A stretch of 64,000 nt of DNA from assembly GCF_022968135.1 (NCBI RefSeq), contig NZ_JALJRA010000001.1, forward strand, positions 248,001-312,000. The letters run 5' to 3'. Both the position numbers and the translations under genes were made by a program. Shown here piece by piece: positions 38,660-48,520 of the stretch; the first letter of the stretch is position 1, and every line of letters begins with the position of its first letter. The notes under the pieces are model-generated. The model did not search any database and was not told where the DNA came from. It saw nothing but the letters and a program-made list of their open reading frames with translations. The stretch comes from Pseudorhizobium tarimense. Lineage in GTDB: Bacteria; Pseudomonadota; Alphaproteobacteria; Rhizobiales; Rhizobiaceae.

Positions 38660-39097
38660 GTGCCAGGCAACGCCCTCGTTCCCGAGCTTGCGGTGTCCGA
38701 CTGGCAGAGGAGCCGCAGCTTCTACTGCGACCTGATCGGCTTCTCCGTGCGCTACGAGAGACCAGAAGAAGGTTTCTCCTATCTTGTTCTCGACGGCGCC
38801 GAGCTGATGATCGACCAGATCGGCGTCGGCCGGACCTTCACCGTCGCCGACGCACCCGTTGAACGACCTTTTGGTCGAGGGCTCAACCTTCAGCTCAGAG
38901 TGCCTGACGTTGGCGCAATCCTTCGGCGCTTGGAGCTTGCGAATGTCTCGTTCTACCTGCCCTTGGAGGAGAAGTAGTACCGGCGCGACGACCGAGAGGT
39001 GGGCAACCGGCAATTCGTCGTGGCGGACCCGGACGGCTATCTTGTCAGGCCGTTCGAGGAACTTGGGGAGCGTCCCTTGGAAGCGTCTGCGGGCTGA
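38660..39097 (+). pseudogene. VOC/bleomycin-resistance-like protein with internal amber codon
   Basis: From the GTG at 38660 (4 bases after tldD) the frame encodes a vicinal-oxygen-chelate protein: ALVPELAVSDWQRSRSFYCDLIGF, FSYLVLDGAELMIDQ, FGRGLNLQLRVPDVGAILRRLE, FYLPLEEK. It then meets TAG (38975-38977), after which the same frame continues with YRRDDREVGNRQFVVADPDGYLVRPFEELG to a TGA at 39097. Intact relatives have Trp at that spot (EEKWYR), so TGG to TAG is the likely lesion. The truncated 105-residue product lacks the last strand and metal ligand and is probably inactive. Confidence 0.8.
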
Positions 39098-39386
39098 ACC
39101 GCCACTTGCGCTCGATCGCAGCTTCGACGCCCAGCTCGCTGGCGCGGGCGAAGAGCAGGATGTGGCCCAGGACATCTGCAGCCTCATCCGCCAATTCGCG
39201 CGCGAGGGCGTCGGACGTGCGTTCCCCAGTCCGGCCGCAACGGCTGATCCCGTTTCAAGCCTGGGTCAACTCACCGACTTCCTCGTGGCAGTTTCAGCAC
39301 GTACCAGTCAAGATCCCGGGTGAGACCTTGGGTTCGGCATAACGGCGAGAGGCTGCCTCGACCTCCTGCATCAGGCGGCAGAGCAT
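39045..39386 (-). pseudogene. MazG-like nucleotide pyrophosphohydrolase, frameshifted and stopped
   Basis: The minus strand encodes pieces of a MazG-like protein in two frames. The start piece is MLCRLMQEVEAASRRYAE, then a different frame gives GLTRDLDWYVLKL, then the first frame resumes with EEVGELTQA, a TGA in place of the usual Trp, then LARELADEAADVLGHILLFA and AIERKWRF. Together these are the E-E-x-x-E ... E-x-A-D metal site and tail of the family. At least two frameshifts and one nonsense codon make it a clear pseudogene. It overlaps the 3' end of the VOC pseudogene on the opposite strand. Confidence 0.75.
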
Positions 39387-39609
39387 CTTCGTTCTCCCTT
39401 TGTGTTGCCACCTGACAATGATTCACCCGTCCACGCCCATTTGACCGTCCTTATTGGCGACGGTTCCAAGCCCTATCCTTGAGAGATTTCTTGCGGCGCC
39501 TTTTCCGACTTTGACTGCCTTTCAGGCGGAGTGGCAGAGACTGACTTTCCTTCTTCAACAATACTTAAGATTGCAGCATCTATCCTTGCGCCCGCTAAAA
39601 CTATAGGGC

Positions 39610-40677
39610 GTGACATTGATCAGTTTGCACCATGAATTGAAAGGCATCTGGCGCCGGGGCGGCAAGCGCAACGTCATTGCTGGTGCGCTGAACGCTGCCC
39701 ATCTCGCGTCGAATGCCGGTTTTTTTTCCAGCCACCGAGGTCGCGGTGCCATCTTTACGCTGCATCATGTCCGTCCGGCCGCACAACTTTTCGAACCGAA
39801 CGCCCATCTCGAGGTGACGCCGGAGTTCCTCGACGCCGCCATCGTGCAGCTTCGTTCCGATGGCTATGAGTTCGTGCGCCTCGACGACGTGCCGGCGCGG
39901 CTGGCATCTTCCGATACCAAGCCGTTCGCTGCCTTTACCCTCGACGACGGCTACCACAACAATGCCGAATACGCGCTTCCAGTCTTCGAGCGCCACAAAG
40001 TCCCCTTCACCGTTTTCATCACGCGCGGGTTTGCCGAACGCACCTACTCGCTTTGGTGGGAAACGCTTGGCGCGTTCATGCCGTCAGCGAGCGAGCTCAC
40101 GTTCGACTTCGGCAGTGGACCGGAGACAATCGACCTGTCAACGTCGGTGCGCATCCAAGACTGCGTCAAGAGGTTTGCACGTTACGTCTCGGAGCGCGAT
40201 GAGGCAGAAGCCGTGGCTGCCATCGATACACTTGCGCGCCGGCATGGGGTCGATCCTCTCGAGCTGACGGCGCGGCTGGTGATGGGGCGCGACGATCTGC
40301 TGAGGCTGGTCGAGCATCCTCTCGCCGCGCTCGGCGCCCACACGATCAGCCACCGCGCTGTCAGCCGGCTTTCGCCCCAGGAGGCGCGCGAAGAGCTGCG
40401 CCAGTCGGCGGACTGGCTGGAGCGACTGACTGGCGAAAGGCCGTCGACCTTCGCCTTTCCCTATGGCACCCGCGCTGCCGTTGCGGCGCGCGATGTCGAG
40501 ATTGCAAAAGATCTCGGCTTTTCCGTCGCCGTCACGACCCAGCCGGGAACGCTTTCGGAGCGATCGCTGGATCACCTGACCGGCCTGCCGCGGATCTCGC
40601 TGAACGGCTACTTCCAGCGACCGAAATACGTCTCGGCACTTGCCTCCGGCATCCCGTTTGCGCTGATGTCGCGCTAA
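39610..40677 (+). CDS. Polysaccharide deacetylase family protein
   Basis: 355 residues, GTG start. The NodB-fold motifs are visible: FTLDDGYHNN (metal Asp and catalytic Asp), the HTISHR histidine pair, and TFAFPYGT. It removes acyl groups from N-acetylated sugars in an envelope or exopolysaccharide. No signal peptide is evident; the basic N-terminus (WRRGGKRN) may act on the membrane surface. Its stop is 4 bases from the convergent pdxH stop. The 223 bases upstream to the MazG pseudogene show nothing I can identify. Confidence 0.85.
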   Translation: MTLISLHHELKGIWRRGGKRNVIAGALNAAHLASNAGFFSSHRGRGAIFTLHHVRPAAQLFEPNAHLEVTPEFLDAAIVQLRSDGYEFVRLDDVPARLASSDTKPFAAFTLDDGYHNNAEYALPVFERHKVPFTVFITRGFAERTYSLWWETLGAFMPSASELTFDFGSGPETIDLSTSVRIQDCVKRFARYVSERDEAEAVAAIDTLARRHGVDPLELTARLVMGRDDLLRLVEHPLAALGAHTISHRAVSRLSPQEAREELRQSADWLERLTGERPSTFAFPYGTRAAVAARDVEIAKDLGFSVAVTTQPGTLSERSLDHLTGLPRISLNGYFQRPKYVSALASGIPFALMSR

Positions 40678-40681
40678 GCGA

Positions 40682-41302
40682 TCAGGGATACATCCGGACC
40701 TTTTCCCACTCTCCCTCCGGAGAGGCGCGGCGAAACTCAATGCGGTCGTGCAGGCGGAACGGCCTGTCGTGCCAGAACTCGATCGACACCGGCTTGATGC
40801 GGAAGCCGGACCAGTGGGATGGCCGCGGGATTTCACCGATGGCATAGCGGGTGGTGAATTCCGCAACCGCCTTCTCCAGAGCAAAACGCCCCTCGAGCGG
40901 GCGCGACTGCTTAGATGCCCAGGCGCCGATGCGGCTGCCACGCGGGCGGGTTGCGTAATAGGCGTCGGCTTCCGCGTCGGTCACGACCTCGACCTCGCCA
41001 CGGAGCCGGACCTGGCGGCGCAGCGACTTCCAGTGGAAGCACATGGCGGCCTTCTTCCGGGCCAGGATTTCCCTGCCCTTCTGGCTTTCAAAGTTGGTGT
41101 AGAAGACAAATCCCGCCTCGTCATAGCCCTTGAGCAGCACCATTCGGACATTCGGCAGGCCGTTCTCGTCTACGGTCGCGAGTGCAACGGCAGTCGGATC
41201 GTTGATCTCGGAGGCCTCTGCATCCTTCAGCCACTTGCCGAAGAGCGTGAAGGGTTCGCTCTCTTCGGTAAAGTCACCGCTTGTTAACTCAATCTCAGAC
41301 AT
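40682..41302 (-). CDS. pdxH: Pyridoxine/pyridoxamine 5'-phosphate oxidase
   Basis: 206 residues. FMN enzyme giving pyridoxal 5'-phosphate. [29 protein letters not shown] and [18 protein letters not shown] bind FMN and substrate; [19 protein letters not shown] and [29 protein letters not shown] complete the family. The start at 41302 ([14 protein letters not shown]) is taken because the upstream in-frame part is unlike PdxH. Confidence 0.95.
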   Translation of the reverse strand: MSEIELTSGDFTEESEPFTLFGKWLKDAEASEINDPTAVALATVDENGLPNVRMVLLKGYDEAGFVFYTNFESQKGREILARKKAAMCFHWKSLRRQVRLRGEVEVVTDAEADAYYATRPRGSRIGAWASKQSRPLEGRFALEKAVAEFTTRYAIGEIPRPSHWSGFRIKPVSIEFWHDRPFRLHDRIEFRRASPEGEWEKVRMYP

Positions 41303-41406
41303 ATTGACTAAAACGCTCCCGACTGGTGAATTTGCCCGTGACTCACGCCCGAACAGGACGCAAGGTGGCATCGATAGCAAAGCCGAACAACTGCTCTTAT
41401 AGGGCG

Positions 41407-41817
41407 ATGCCGCGGGTTGTGCATCTGCTCGTTCTGGCGGCCACCGCGCTCGGTGCCGCCTCCTGCACCAGCAGCCTTGATCTTCTCGGCAGTGCCAAAG
41501 TAGATCGCTCCATCGCAACCGGCACCGTACCTGCCGTCGCCGCCTCCACCAGCAGTCTTTCGGATGAAGCGACTGTGCGCAATGCGGTAAGTTCGGCCGA
41601 TCTTGCCAAGATCGGCGAAGCGCCGCTGCCTTGGGCCAATGCCGCGACAGGTAGTGCCGGCGTGGTCTCGACCATCCGAGAGGCCCGCAATGACGGGCAT
41701 GTCTGCCGTGACTTCAAGACCACACGGCATTCCTATGACGGTATTGCAATGTTCTCCGGCCAGACCTGCCTCACCGGCAGTGGCGACTGGTTGCTGACGG
41801 CTTTCGACCGGCAGTAG
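41407..41817 (+). CDS. Small exported lipoprotein, RT0821/surface-antigen-like
   Basis: 136 residues with an N-terminal signal and a weak lipobox (GAASC). After a Ser/Thr/Ala-rich linker the C-terminal half has [33 protein letters not shown], a pattern of paired cysteines and a final W shared with short RT0821/Lpp0805-type surface proteins. Function unknown. Divergent from pdxH. The ATG at 41407 begins the signal; the open frame to 41326 is not convincing. Confidence 0.65.
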   Translation: MPRVVHLLVLAATALGAASCTSSLDLLGSAKVDRSIATGTVPAVAASTSSLSDEATVRNAVSSADLAKIGEAPLPWANAATGSAGVVSTIREARNDGHVCRDFKTTRHSYDGIAMFSGQTCLTGSGDWLLTAFDRQ

Positions 41818-41993
41818 AAACTTAACCGTTCTGCGGGCCGCTCCGTCCCCGTAACCACTGATTCAGAACTGTGCTGCTAACCTCCCCTTGAAGGGTGGAT
41901 GCCGCGGTTGAGGAACCGCCGGAGTCCTGCCCGCGTTGTTGCGGATGTCGGGCCCGGATTGGCGCCCTCGCTCAGTGGAACCGGTGGTCATCG

Positions 41994-43145
41994 ATGCGCG
42001 ATCCTTATTCTGTTCTTGGTGTGCAGCGAAATGCCGATGCCGACGAGATCAAGTCGGCATGGCGGACCAAAGCGAAGTCTGTTCATCCGGACCACAACCA
42101 GGACGATCCGGCCGCCTCCAGCCGCTTTGCCGAAATCGGCCGCGCCTACGAGGTGCTGAAGGACCCGGAGCGCCGCAAGAGATACGACCGGGCCGTCGAC
42201 GCGCATCAGACTATCCTGCAGCAGCGCCAGGCGGCGAGGGAAGCCGCGGAGCGCGCGAAGGCGGCTCGTGCCAATGCCGAGAAGGTGATGGAGGAGCTGG
42301 CGCGCGCCAATGCCCAGCGCGCCCAGGCGCAGGCGAACAGCGCCGGCGAAGCGGCCGAGGACATGGTCGAGAGGATCTTCGGCGCCGCTGCAGGTGGGGA
42401 AGGCAAGGAGAGCAGAAGTGCCGCTGGTGGCGCATCCGCCGCCTATCGCAAGGCTGCGTCTGCGGGGCCGCAAGACGCTCAGACAAGCCAAACGGCCCAA
42501 GCCGCAGACCCAATCCATGAGAACGCCGAAGAGGCTGCCAAACCGGAAGCCTCCGAGGCACAACCGCTGGCGGTTCAGGCGGTCGAGGTCATTGCTTCGC
42601 TGATGCGCCGCATCCGCCGCGTTGCACCACCGCCAGAGAAGGCGCCCGATCACGCAGTCGAGGCGAAGGCGACGCTGGAGGACCTGCTGAAGCTGAACCT
42701 CGTCGCGATCAAGCTCCCGGATGACCGCGAGGTGCGTCTTCCTTTGGAAGCCGGCATGACCGACGGTCACGTTGCCCGCATGAAGGGCCAGGGTCTCAAG
42801 GTGCAGGGTATGCAGCGCGGTGACCTGTTGGTGACGCTGAGGATCGAGAAGGACACCCGCTTCCGCGTCGACGGCTTTGATCTCCACACGGTGCTGCCGA
42901 TCTCGTTGGAAGACGCCGTGCTTGGTTCCGAACGCGAGATCGAGACGCCGGAAGGGCCGCGAACCGTGGCGGTCCCTGCCTGGTCTGGTTCCGACCGCAA
43001 CATCGTCCTGGAGGGCCTTGGCCTCCACGACGACAACGGCGGACGAGGTAATCTCATCGTCGAGATCCGCGTTCTGCTGCACGAGAAGCCGGACGAGAAG
43101 ATCACCGACCTGATGCGCCACATGCGCGAAGGCCTGTATATCTAG
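41994..43145 (+). CDS. DnaJ-class co-chaperone without zinc finger (CbpA-like)
   Basis: 383 residues. N-terminal J domain with HPD at 31-33 (KSVHPDHNQDD) and SSRFAEIGRAYEVLKDPERRKRYD. A long Ala/Glu/Gln-rich coiled stretch (about 75-220) replaces the Gly/Phe and zinc-finger regions. Two DnaJ C-terminal beta domains follow, with LPLEAGMTDGHVARMKGQGL, GDLLVTLRIEKDTRFRVDGFDL and ILEDAVLGSE-like segments. It probably stimulates DnaK for a restricted client set. The ATG at 41994 begins the J domain. Confidence 0.88.
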   Translation: MRDPYSVLGVQRNADADEIKSAWRTKAKSVHPDHNQDDPAASSRFAEIGRAYEVLKDPERRKRYDRAVDAHQTILQQRQAAREAAERAKAARANAEKVMEELARANAQRAQAQANSAGEAAEDMVERIFGAAAGGEGKESRSAAGGASAAYRKAASAGPQDAQTSQTAQAADPIHENAEEAAKPEASEAQPLAVQAVEVIASLMRRIRRVAPPPEKAPDHAVEAKATLEDLLKLNLVAIKLPDDREVRLPLEAGMTDGHVARMKGQGLKVQGMQRGDLLVTLRIEKDTRFRVDGFDLHTVLPISLEDAVLGSEREIETPEGPRTVAVPAWSGSDRNIVLEGLGLHDDNGGRGNLIVEIRVLLHEKPDEKITDLMRHMREGLYI

Positions 43146-43281
43146 GCAGGTTGCGCGATCACGCACCCATTGTTACCGCGCCTTACATGAGATGATCTGC
43201 GTTAACTTGAACGGCTGACCCGGCTATGCCATAGGCAACCTTCGATTTTTGCAGCACGATATTCGTCTCAGAGGGCATAGC

Positions 43282-44100
43282 ATGGTTCAGGCTTCGGGCC
43301 TCATGGCAGGTAAGCGCGGCGTCATCATGGGCGTCGCCAACAATCGTTCAATCGCCTGGGGCATTGCCAAGGCCATCCACGCACAGGGTGGCGAGATCGC
43401 GCTGACCTATCAGGGCGAGGCCTTGAAACGGCGCGTCGAGCCGCTGGCAGCCGAAATCGGTGCCGTGGTTGCAGGCGATTGCGACGTTGGCGACGAAGCA
43501 AGCATTGATACGGCTTTCGCGGAAATCGAAAAGCTCTGGGGCAAGATCGACTTCCTGGTCCATGCCATCGGGTTTTCCGACAAGGACGAACTCACGGGGC
43601 GTTACGTTGACACGACCGCCGAGAACTTCGACAAGACGATGCGCATTTCGGTGTATTCCTTCACCTCCGTCGCACGTCGCGCGGAAAAGCTGATGACCAA
43701 TGGCGGGTCGATGCTGACGCTGACCTATTACGGCGCTGAAAAGGTGATGCCGAACTACAACGTGATGGGCGTGGCGAAAGCCGCGCTTGAGGCAAGCGTG
43801 AAGTATCTGGCGGTCGACCTTGGCCCGAAGAACATCCGTGTCAACGCAATTTCCGCCGGCCCCATCAAGACGCTGGCCGCCTCCGGCATTGGCGACTTCC
43901 GCTACATTCTGAAGTGGAACGAGTACAACGCGCCGCTGCGCCGCACCGTCAGCATCGAGGAAGTCGGCGATGTCGGGCTTTACATGCTGTCCGACCTGTC
44001 GCGCTCGGTGACCGGCGAGGTGCACCACGCCGACAGCGGCTATCACGTTGTCGGCATGAAGGCCGTGGACGCGCCCGACATCTCGGTCGTCAAGGACTAA
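43282..44100 (+). CDS. fabI: Enoyl-[acyl-carrier-protein] reductase (NADH)
   Basis: 272 residues. Last reduction of each fatty-acid elongation cycle. Short-chain-dehydrogenase fold with the FabI-type N-terminus KRGVIMGVANNRSIAWGIA, the active site Y159-x6-K166 (YNVMGVAK), and SAGPIKTLAASGI substrate loop. A FabI with these residues is the usual target of triclosan. The ATG at 43282 is chosen; an upstream in-frame start at 43249 is not conserved. The phosphatase gene follows after 17 bases. Confidence 0.95.
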   Translation: MVQASGLMAGKRGVIMGVANNRSIAWGIAKAIHAQGGEIALTYQGEALKRRVEPLAAEIGAVVAGDCDVGDEASIDTAFAEIEKLWGKIDFLVHAIGFSDKDELTGRYVDTTAENFDKTMRISVYSFTSVARRAEKLMTNGGSMLTLTYYGAEKVMPNYNVMGVAKAALEASVKYLAVDLGPKNIRVNAISAGPIKTLAASGIGDFRYILKWNEYNAPLRRTVSIEEVGDVGLYMLSDLSRSVTGEVHHADSGYHVVGMKAVDAPDISVVKD

Positions 44101-44117
44101 TCCGGAGACCGTCTGCC

Positions 44118-44708
44118 GTGCTCATCTACATGATCCGGCACGGCCAGACGGACTGGAATGCCGAGGGACGCCTGCAGGGGCAGAAGGACATCAGCCTCAA
44201 CGCCCTCGGCCGCGTGCAGGCAAGCCGCAATGGGGAGATGCTGCTGCGAGTGCCCGGCAGCGATATCGCCGGCTTCGATTTCGTTTCCAGCCCCCTCTCC
44301 CGCACGCGGGAGACCATGGAGCGCCTGCGCGGGGCCATGGGTCTCAACCCCGATGACTATCGCATCGATGAGCGCCTGCTGGAACTTTCCTTCGGTGACT
44401 GGGAAGGCCAGACGCTGGAAGAGGTCGGGCGCATTGCGCCGGAACGGGTTGTCGCTCGGTTAGAGCAGAAATGGAATTTCATTCCACCCGGACCATCTGC
44501 GGAAAGCTATGAAATCCTCTCCTGGCGCGTCGGTGCCTGGCTGAGATCACTGGCCGGGCCAACGGTGGCTGTGACGCACGGAGGCGTGGTCCGATCCGTA
44601 TTCCGTCTGGTGACAAACCTCTCGGAAGATCAGGCTGCAACCATGACCGTTCCGCAGGACAAGATCCTCAAGGTCGATCTTGCAGACGGCACCCTGCACT
44701 GGTTCTAG
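44118..44708 (+). CDS. Histidine phosphatase (phosphoglycerate-mutase-like)
   Basis: 196 residues, GTG start at 44118. RHGQTDWNAEGRLQGQKD carries the phospho-His, SSPLSRTRETME the second Arg, LLELSFGDWEGQTLEEV the acid, and VAVTHGGVVRS the second His. These belong to the broad-specificity phosphatase branch rather than glycolytic dPGM. An ATG at 44130 is an alternative start but cuts the first strand. It probably shares a transcript with fabI. Confidence 0.88.
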   Translation: MLIYMIRHGQTDWNAEGRLQGQKDISLNALGRVQASRNGEMLLRVPGSDIAGFDFVSSPLSRTRETMERLRGAMGLNPDDYRIDERLLELSFGDWEGQTLEEVGRIAPERVVARLEQKWNFIPPGPSAESYEILSWRVGAWLRSLAGPTVAVTHGGVVRSVFRLVTNLSEDQAATMTVPQDKILKVDLADGTLHWF

Positions 44709-44740
44709 ATCATAGACGCTGCACGAGAGAATGCGGCGAT

Positions 44741-45001
44741 CTAGCGGACGATCTCCAGATCGTCGACGACGCGATGCCCATCCACTTCCGTATAGAACAC
44801 CAACACTTTGACGCCCGCCTCCAGACCTTCGAAGTTGAATTCGTCCGGAACCTTGTATGTCTGGCCGTCATCGAGGGTGAGGGTCAGCGAATTGACGTCG
44901 ATGTCGTCGATTGTCGCCTCCACATCCGCGCTCTGGGCAAAGCCGCTCAGGGGAGACAGGAGACTGGCGGTAGCAAGCAGAGCGGCAATGAGGAGACGCA
45001 T
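44741..45001 (-). CDS. Exported DUF1344 protein
   Basis: 86 residues with a signal peptide (MRLLIAALLATASLLSPLSGFAQ). The mature part is a small beta-barrel DUF1344 domain: VEATIDDIDVNSLTLTLDDGQTYKVPDEF, EGLEAGVKVLVFYTEVDG. Function unknown; common in Rhizobiales periplasms. The ATG at 45001 begins the signal; the upstream in-frame extension is unlikely. It is convergent with the phosphatase gene. Confidence 0.82.
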   Translation of the reverse strand: MRLLIAALLATASLLSPLSGFAQSADVEATIDDIDVNSLTLTLDDGQTYKVPDEFNFEGLEAGVKVLVFYTEVDGHRVVDDLEIVR

Positions 45002-45244
45002 GGTGGGAGCCTTCGACGTAGCCTTTGAGCGATTGGACGACGCAAAGAATAGCCCTCCGATTGTGGCGAAAATCGCCCGCACCGATGACATTTTCCGTAC
45101 AAGTTGTGACTAGAATCCTAACTGACTTCACGGGACTAGCACCGACAGGGCTCCAATTAGCGACAGCAACCTTGATGAGATTATCCCGAAAATGCCGATG
45201 CGGCGTGCAATGCCGCATTAACCCGCGACTGTTACACCTCTTCC

Positions 45245-48200
45245 ATGAGCACTAGCTTTAAGAGGTGGAAGAGGTTGGGACGTTTGCTGTCGCTCGCGGA
45301 GCGCTTGAACAGCCTCTTCAGGCAAAACCACATCTTCTTCGCCGCCATGGTCGCGGTTGCCTTGGCGGTGATTGCCGTTGCCCTGTCGCTCGACCGGCGA
45401 CATCAGGTGCAGTATCAGCAGGAACTGCATGAACAGACCCAAAGGGCGGCTGCAGCCATCTCCCGGCGTCTCTCTTCGCGCATCCAGATCGATCTCGCTT
45501 CCGCTCAGCGCCTCAGCCAGATTGCCTCTCACCAACCTGCTGGCTTTCAGGCTCTGCTTCACCGCGTGGTCGAACAGGAACTTGCGAAGCACTCCCACGT
45601 CATCGGCCTCGGATTGGCACCCGACTTCAGGCTCGAGCGGGTCTTCAGCCGCGCCTCCTCACCTGCAATCCAAGCAGACGCTGCCAGATCCCGCGATCGT
45701 CTGACGGCGCTGCTGGATGGCCCCTTGTCGAAGCGCAAGCCGATGATGGTGAGCTTCCCCGGTAAGGCCTTTCTTGCTCTGATCCGCCCAAACGACGGGG
45801 AATTCGATGTCAGGGAAGCTCCCGGTGCGGCGGTGGTGCTGATCGACAAGCAGCAGCTGATGCGGGAGGCGGGTGTTGCCCCTTCCGCAGCACTGGAAGC
45901 GCAGATGCCAAGCCTCGACTGGTTGGACGTGGCGGTTGTCGACCTTGGCCAAACGCAGGATCAGCTGTTCTTCGGCGATCCGTCGATTTTGGAGAAGCGT
46001 CCCTTGAGCTGGAACATGACGGTGGTGGACACCACCTGGCAGATCCTCGCCGTTCCAAAGAGCGGCTGGGATGTGGCGGCTCCAGACCAGTTGGAATACC
46101 GGTTCTCGCTTGCGCTCGGCGGCCTTGCCCTCATCGTGCCGGTCGTGATGGCGAGCCTTCTAATCGGCGAACGAAATCGTAACATCACTGCGCTCAAGGC
46201 CCGCGAAGCCAATCTTCTCGAGCTGTCTCAACGCTTCAACCTCGCAATGGAAGCGTCCAACATCGGCATCTGGGAGGTTACACGCGACGGCCAGCATCTG
46301 TTCTGGGATGAACGCGCCGCCGCCGTGCATGGTCAACCCGCCAGCGGTCTCGACAATCGGCTCGAGGACTGGCTGGAGGTGATCCATCCGCAGGATCGGC
46401 CGGCCGCCGAGGCTCATTTCTTCACCTGCACCTGCGTCAGACACGCCTGCAGCGAAACCTACAGGGTGCTGCTGCCTGACGGCACGGAGAGGCATGTTCG
46501 CTCGGCCGGAGCAAGTTATCGCAACCCCGACGGAAGCATGCGTACGGCGGGTATCGTGTGGGACGTTACGGCCGACGAGATGATGACGCAGACGCTGCGC
46601 CAGGCCAAGCAGGTGAGCGACATCAAGAATGCTGAACTGGAACTGGCGCTGGACGAGCTTTCCAGGCGGGAGCAGGAGCTGGAGGAGCTTTCCAACAAGC
46701 TGGACCTCGCGCTTGCGTCCTACAGCTGCGGGATTTGGGAGTATGACCCTTTCACCAACGTGGAACGCTGGGACGAACGGATGTGCCAGCTCTACGGCAT
46801 CCCCTACACTGACGGCATCATCTCCAAGTCCCAGTGGTTCGCGCTCATCCATCCGGACGACCGGGCCCAGGCGGAGGACGTATCGGCGCGATTCCTCAGC
46901 CGCGATATTCAGGATGCGCTGGTCGTTCGGGTTGCGAAGCCTGACGGAGGTATCCGCTACATTCGCTCCGTCGGTCAGCTGCAAATGGACCGCAACGGCA
47001 ACAGGAAGATCATCGGCATTGCCTTCGACGTCACCGAAGATGCACTGCTGACGGCAGAACTGAAAGCCGCTAAGGCAGAATCGGACGCAAAGAACGCCGA
47101 ACTTGAGGTGGCAAAGAGCCGGATCGAGCACAATGCGCTGCACGATCCGCTGACGTCGCTGGCGAACCGGCGCAAGCTGGACATGGAGCTCGATCGGATC
47201 TCTCGGGACAGCCGGGAGGAACGTCAGAAATTCACCATCCTCCATCTCGACCTGGACAGGTTCAAGCAGATCAACGACACGCTTGGTCATGCAGCTGGCG
47301 ATGCAATGCTCACTCACGCATCCGAGGTCCTGTCACGCAACGTCCGCGGCAGCGATCTCGTCGCACGGATTGGCGGCGACGAGTTCGTCATCCTGGCGAG
47401 GGGCAGCAGCGGCAGTGACGAGATGGCGCAGCTTGCCGGACGCATCATCGCCGAACTACATCAACCGATCGATTTCGACGGCTTCGAGTGCCGATGCGGC
47501 GTCTCGATCGGAATTGCGGTTGCCGGCGGCTTGAATATCGATGCGCGTCGCATCCTCGTCAACGCCGACATCGCTCTCTACCGGGCAAAGGCCATGGGCC
47601 GGAACCGCTATGAGTTCTTCACCCAGAACCTGCAAGCGGAGATCATCAGCCACAAGCGGACCGCCGATGAGGTGCTGGCCGGTATCGACAACGACGAATT
47701 CGTCACCTGGTATCAGCCGCAGTTCAATGCACAGACAAACGAGCTGACCGGCGTCGAAGCGCTCGTGCGCTGGCGACATCCGCATTTCGGCATCCTGGCA
47801 CCGGACCGGTTCCTGAAGATTGCCGAAGATCTCAACGTCGCCGCAACGCTTGACCATATCGTTCTTCAGACGGTGCTGAAGGACAAGATGCGGTGGACAG
47901 CCATGGGGCTGCAGGTACCCAAGGTTTCCGTCAACGTTTCCTCGCGCCGTCTGCATGACGAAGGACTGGTGGGAACGCTGCGCAGCCTTTCCATCCGGCC
48001 TGGAGAGATCTCGTTTGAACTCGTGGAATCGATCTTCCTCGACGAGCACGAGGATATCGCCGCCACCAATCTCGACCAGATCAAGGCGCTCGGCATTGAT
48101 ATCGAGATCGATGACTTCGGTACCGGACACACCTCGATCGTGAGCCTTCTGAAGCTCAAGCCAAAGCGGTTGAAGATCGATCGGCAATTGGTGATGCCGA

Positions 48201-48424
48201 TCCTGAACTCGCCGCAGGAGCGGGCTCTGGTGCGCTCCATCATCGACATTGCCCGCTCGCTGGGTGTGGAGACCGTAGCGGAGGGCGTCGAAACGATGCA
48301 ACATGCCGCGCTGCTGCGGGATCTTGGATGCGACCTGCTGCAGGGCTACGCGTTTGCGCGGCCGCTTGGCTTTGAGGATTTCACGCAGATGGCGCTTGCA
48401 AACTGGGCAAGAGCGGCGGCCTGA
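45245..48424 (+). CDS. Bifunctional-type sensor: CHASE-like, 2x PAS, GGDEF and EAL
   Basis: 1059 residues. Membrane helix about 33-50, periplasmic sensor to about 285, helix about 290-308, PAS 1 (about 330-445), coiled segment, PAS 2 (about 485-600), GGDEF (about 635-790) and EAL (about 800-1050). The cyclase site is intact (RIGGDEFVIL) and the EAL site too (EALVRW, ELVESIF, DDFGTGHTSIVSLL, KIDRQLV, AEGVE). Both making and degrading c-di-GMP are possible; which dominates may depend on the PAS signals. The 243 bases upstream hold only a short TGCGGC/GCCGCA hairpin near 45195. The stop is followed 96 bases later by aroC. Confidence 0.9.
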   Translation: MSTSFKRWKRLGRLLSLAERLNSLFRQNHIFFAAMVAVALAVIAVALSLDRRHQVQYQQELHEQTQRAAAAISRRLSSRIQIDLASAQRLSQIASHQPAGFQALLHRVVEQELAKHSHVIGLGLAPDFRLERVFSRASSPAIQADAARSRDRLTALLDGPLSKRKPMMVSFPGKAFLALIRPNDGEFDVREAPGAAVVLIDKQQLMREAGVAPSAALEAQMPSLDWLDVAVVDLGQTQDQLFFGDPSILEKRPLSWNMTVVDTTWQILAVPKSGWDVAAPDQLEYRFSLALGGLALIVPVVMASLLIGERNRNITALKAREANLLELSQRFNLAMEASNIGIWEVTRDGQHLFWDERAAAVHGQPASGLDNRLEDWLEVIHPQDRPAAEAHFFTCTCVRHACSETYRVLLPDGTERHVRSAGASYRNPDGSMRTAGIVWDVTADEMMTQTLRQAKQVSDIKNAELELALDELSRREQELEELSNKLDLALASYSCGIWEYDPFTNVERWDERMCQLYGIPYTDGIISKSQWFALIHPDDRAQAEDVSARFLSRDIQDALVVRVAKPDGGIRYIRSVGQLQMDRNGNRKIIGIAFDVTEDALLTAELKAAKAESDAKNAELEVAKSRIEHNALHDPLTSLANRRKLDMELDRISRDSREERQKFTILHLDLDRFKQINDTLGHAAGDAMLTHASEVLSRNVRGSDLVARIGGDEFVILARGSSGSDEMAQLAGRIIAELHQPIDFDGFECRCGVSIGIAVAGGLNIDARRILVNADIALYRAKAMGRNRYEFFTQNLQAEIISHKRTADEVLAGIDNDEFVTWYQPQFNAQTNELTGVEALVRWRHPHFGILAPDRFLKIAEDLNVAATLDHIVLQTVLKDKMRWTAMGLQVPKVSVNVSSRRLHDEGLVGTLRSLSIRPGEISFELVESIFLDEHEDIAATNLDQIKALGIDIEIDDFGTGHTSIVSLLKLKPKRLKIDRQLVMPILNSPQERALVRSIIDIARSLGVETVAEGVETMQHAALLRDLGCDLLQGYAFARPLGFEDFTQMALANWARAAA

Positions 48425-48520
48425 GGCCGCTCTGCCGGCATAAGTAGGGCTTGTCGCTCGGCGCCGTTTTCCATAAGACAGCCGCGTCGGGGTCCGGCAC
48501 CCCTCCAAATTCGGTCTGCC

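Noticed and set aside
48410-48433. Inverted repeat AGAGCGGC/GCCGCTCT across the stop codon of the GGDEF-EAL gene
   Set aside because: Short arms, no T-run, overlapping coding sequence; too weak to call a terminator.
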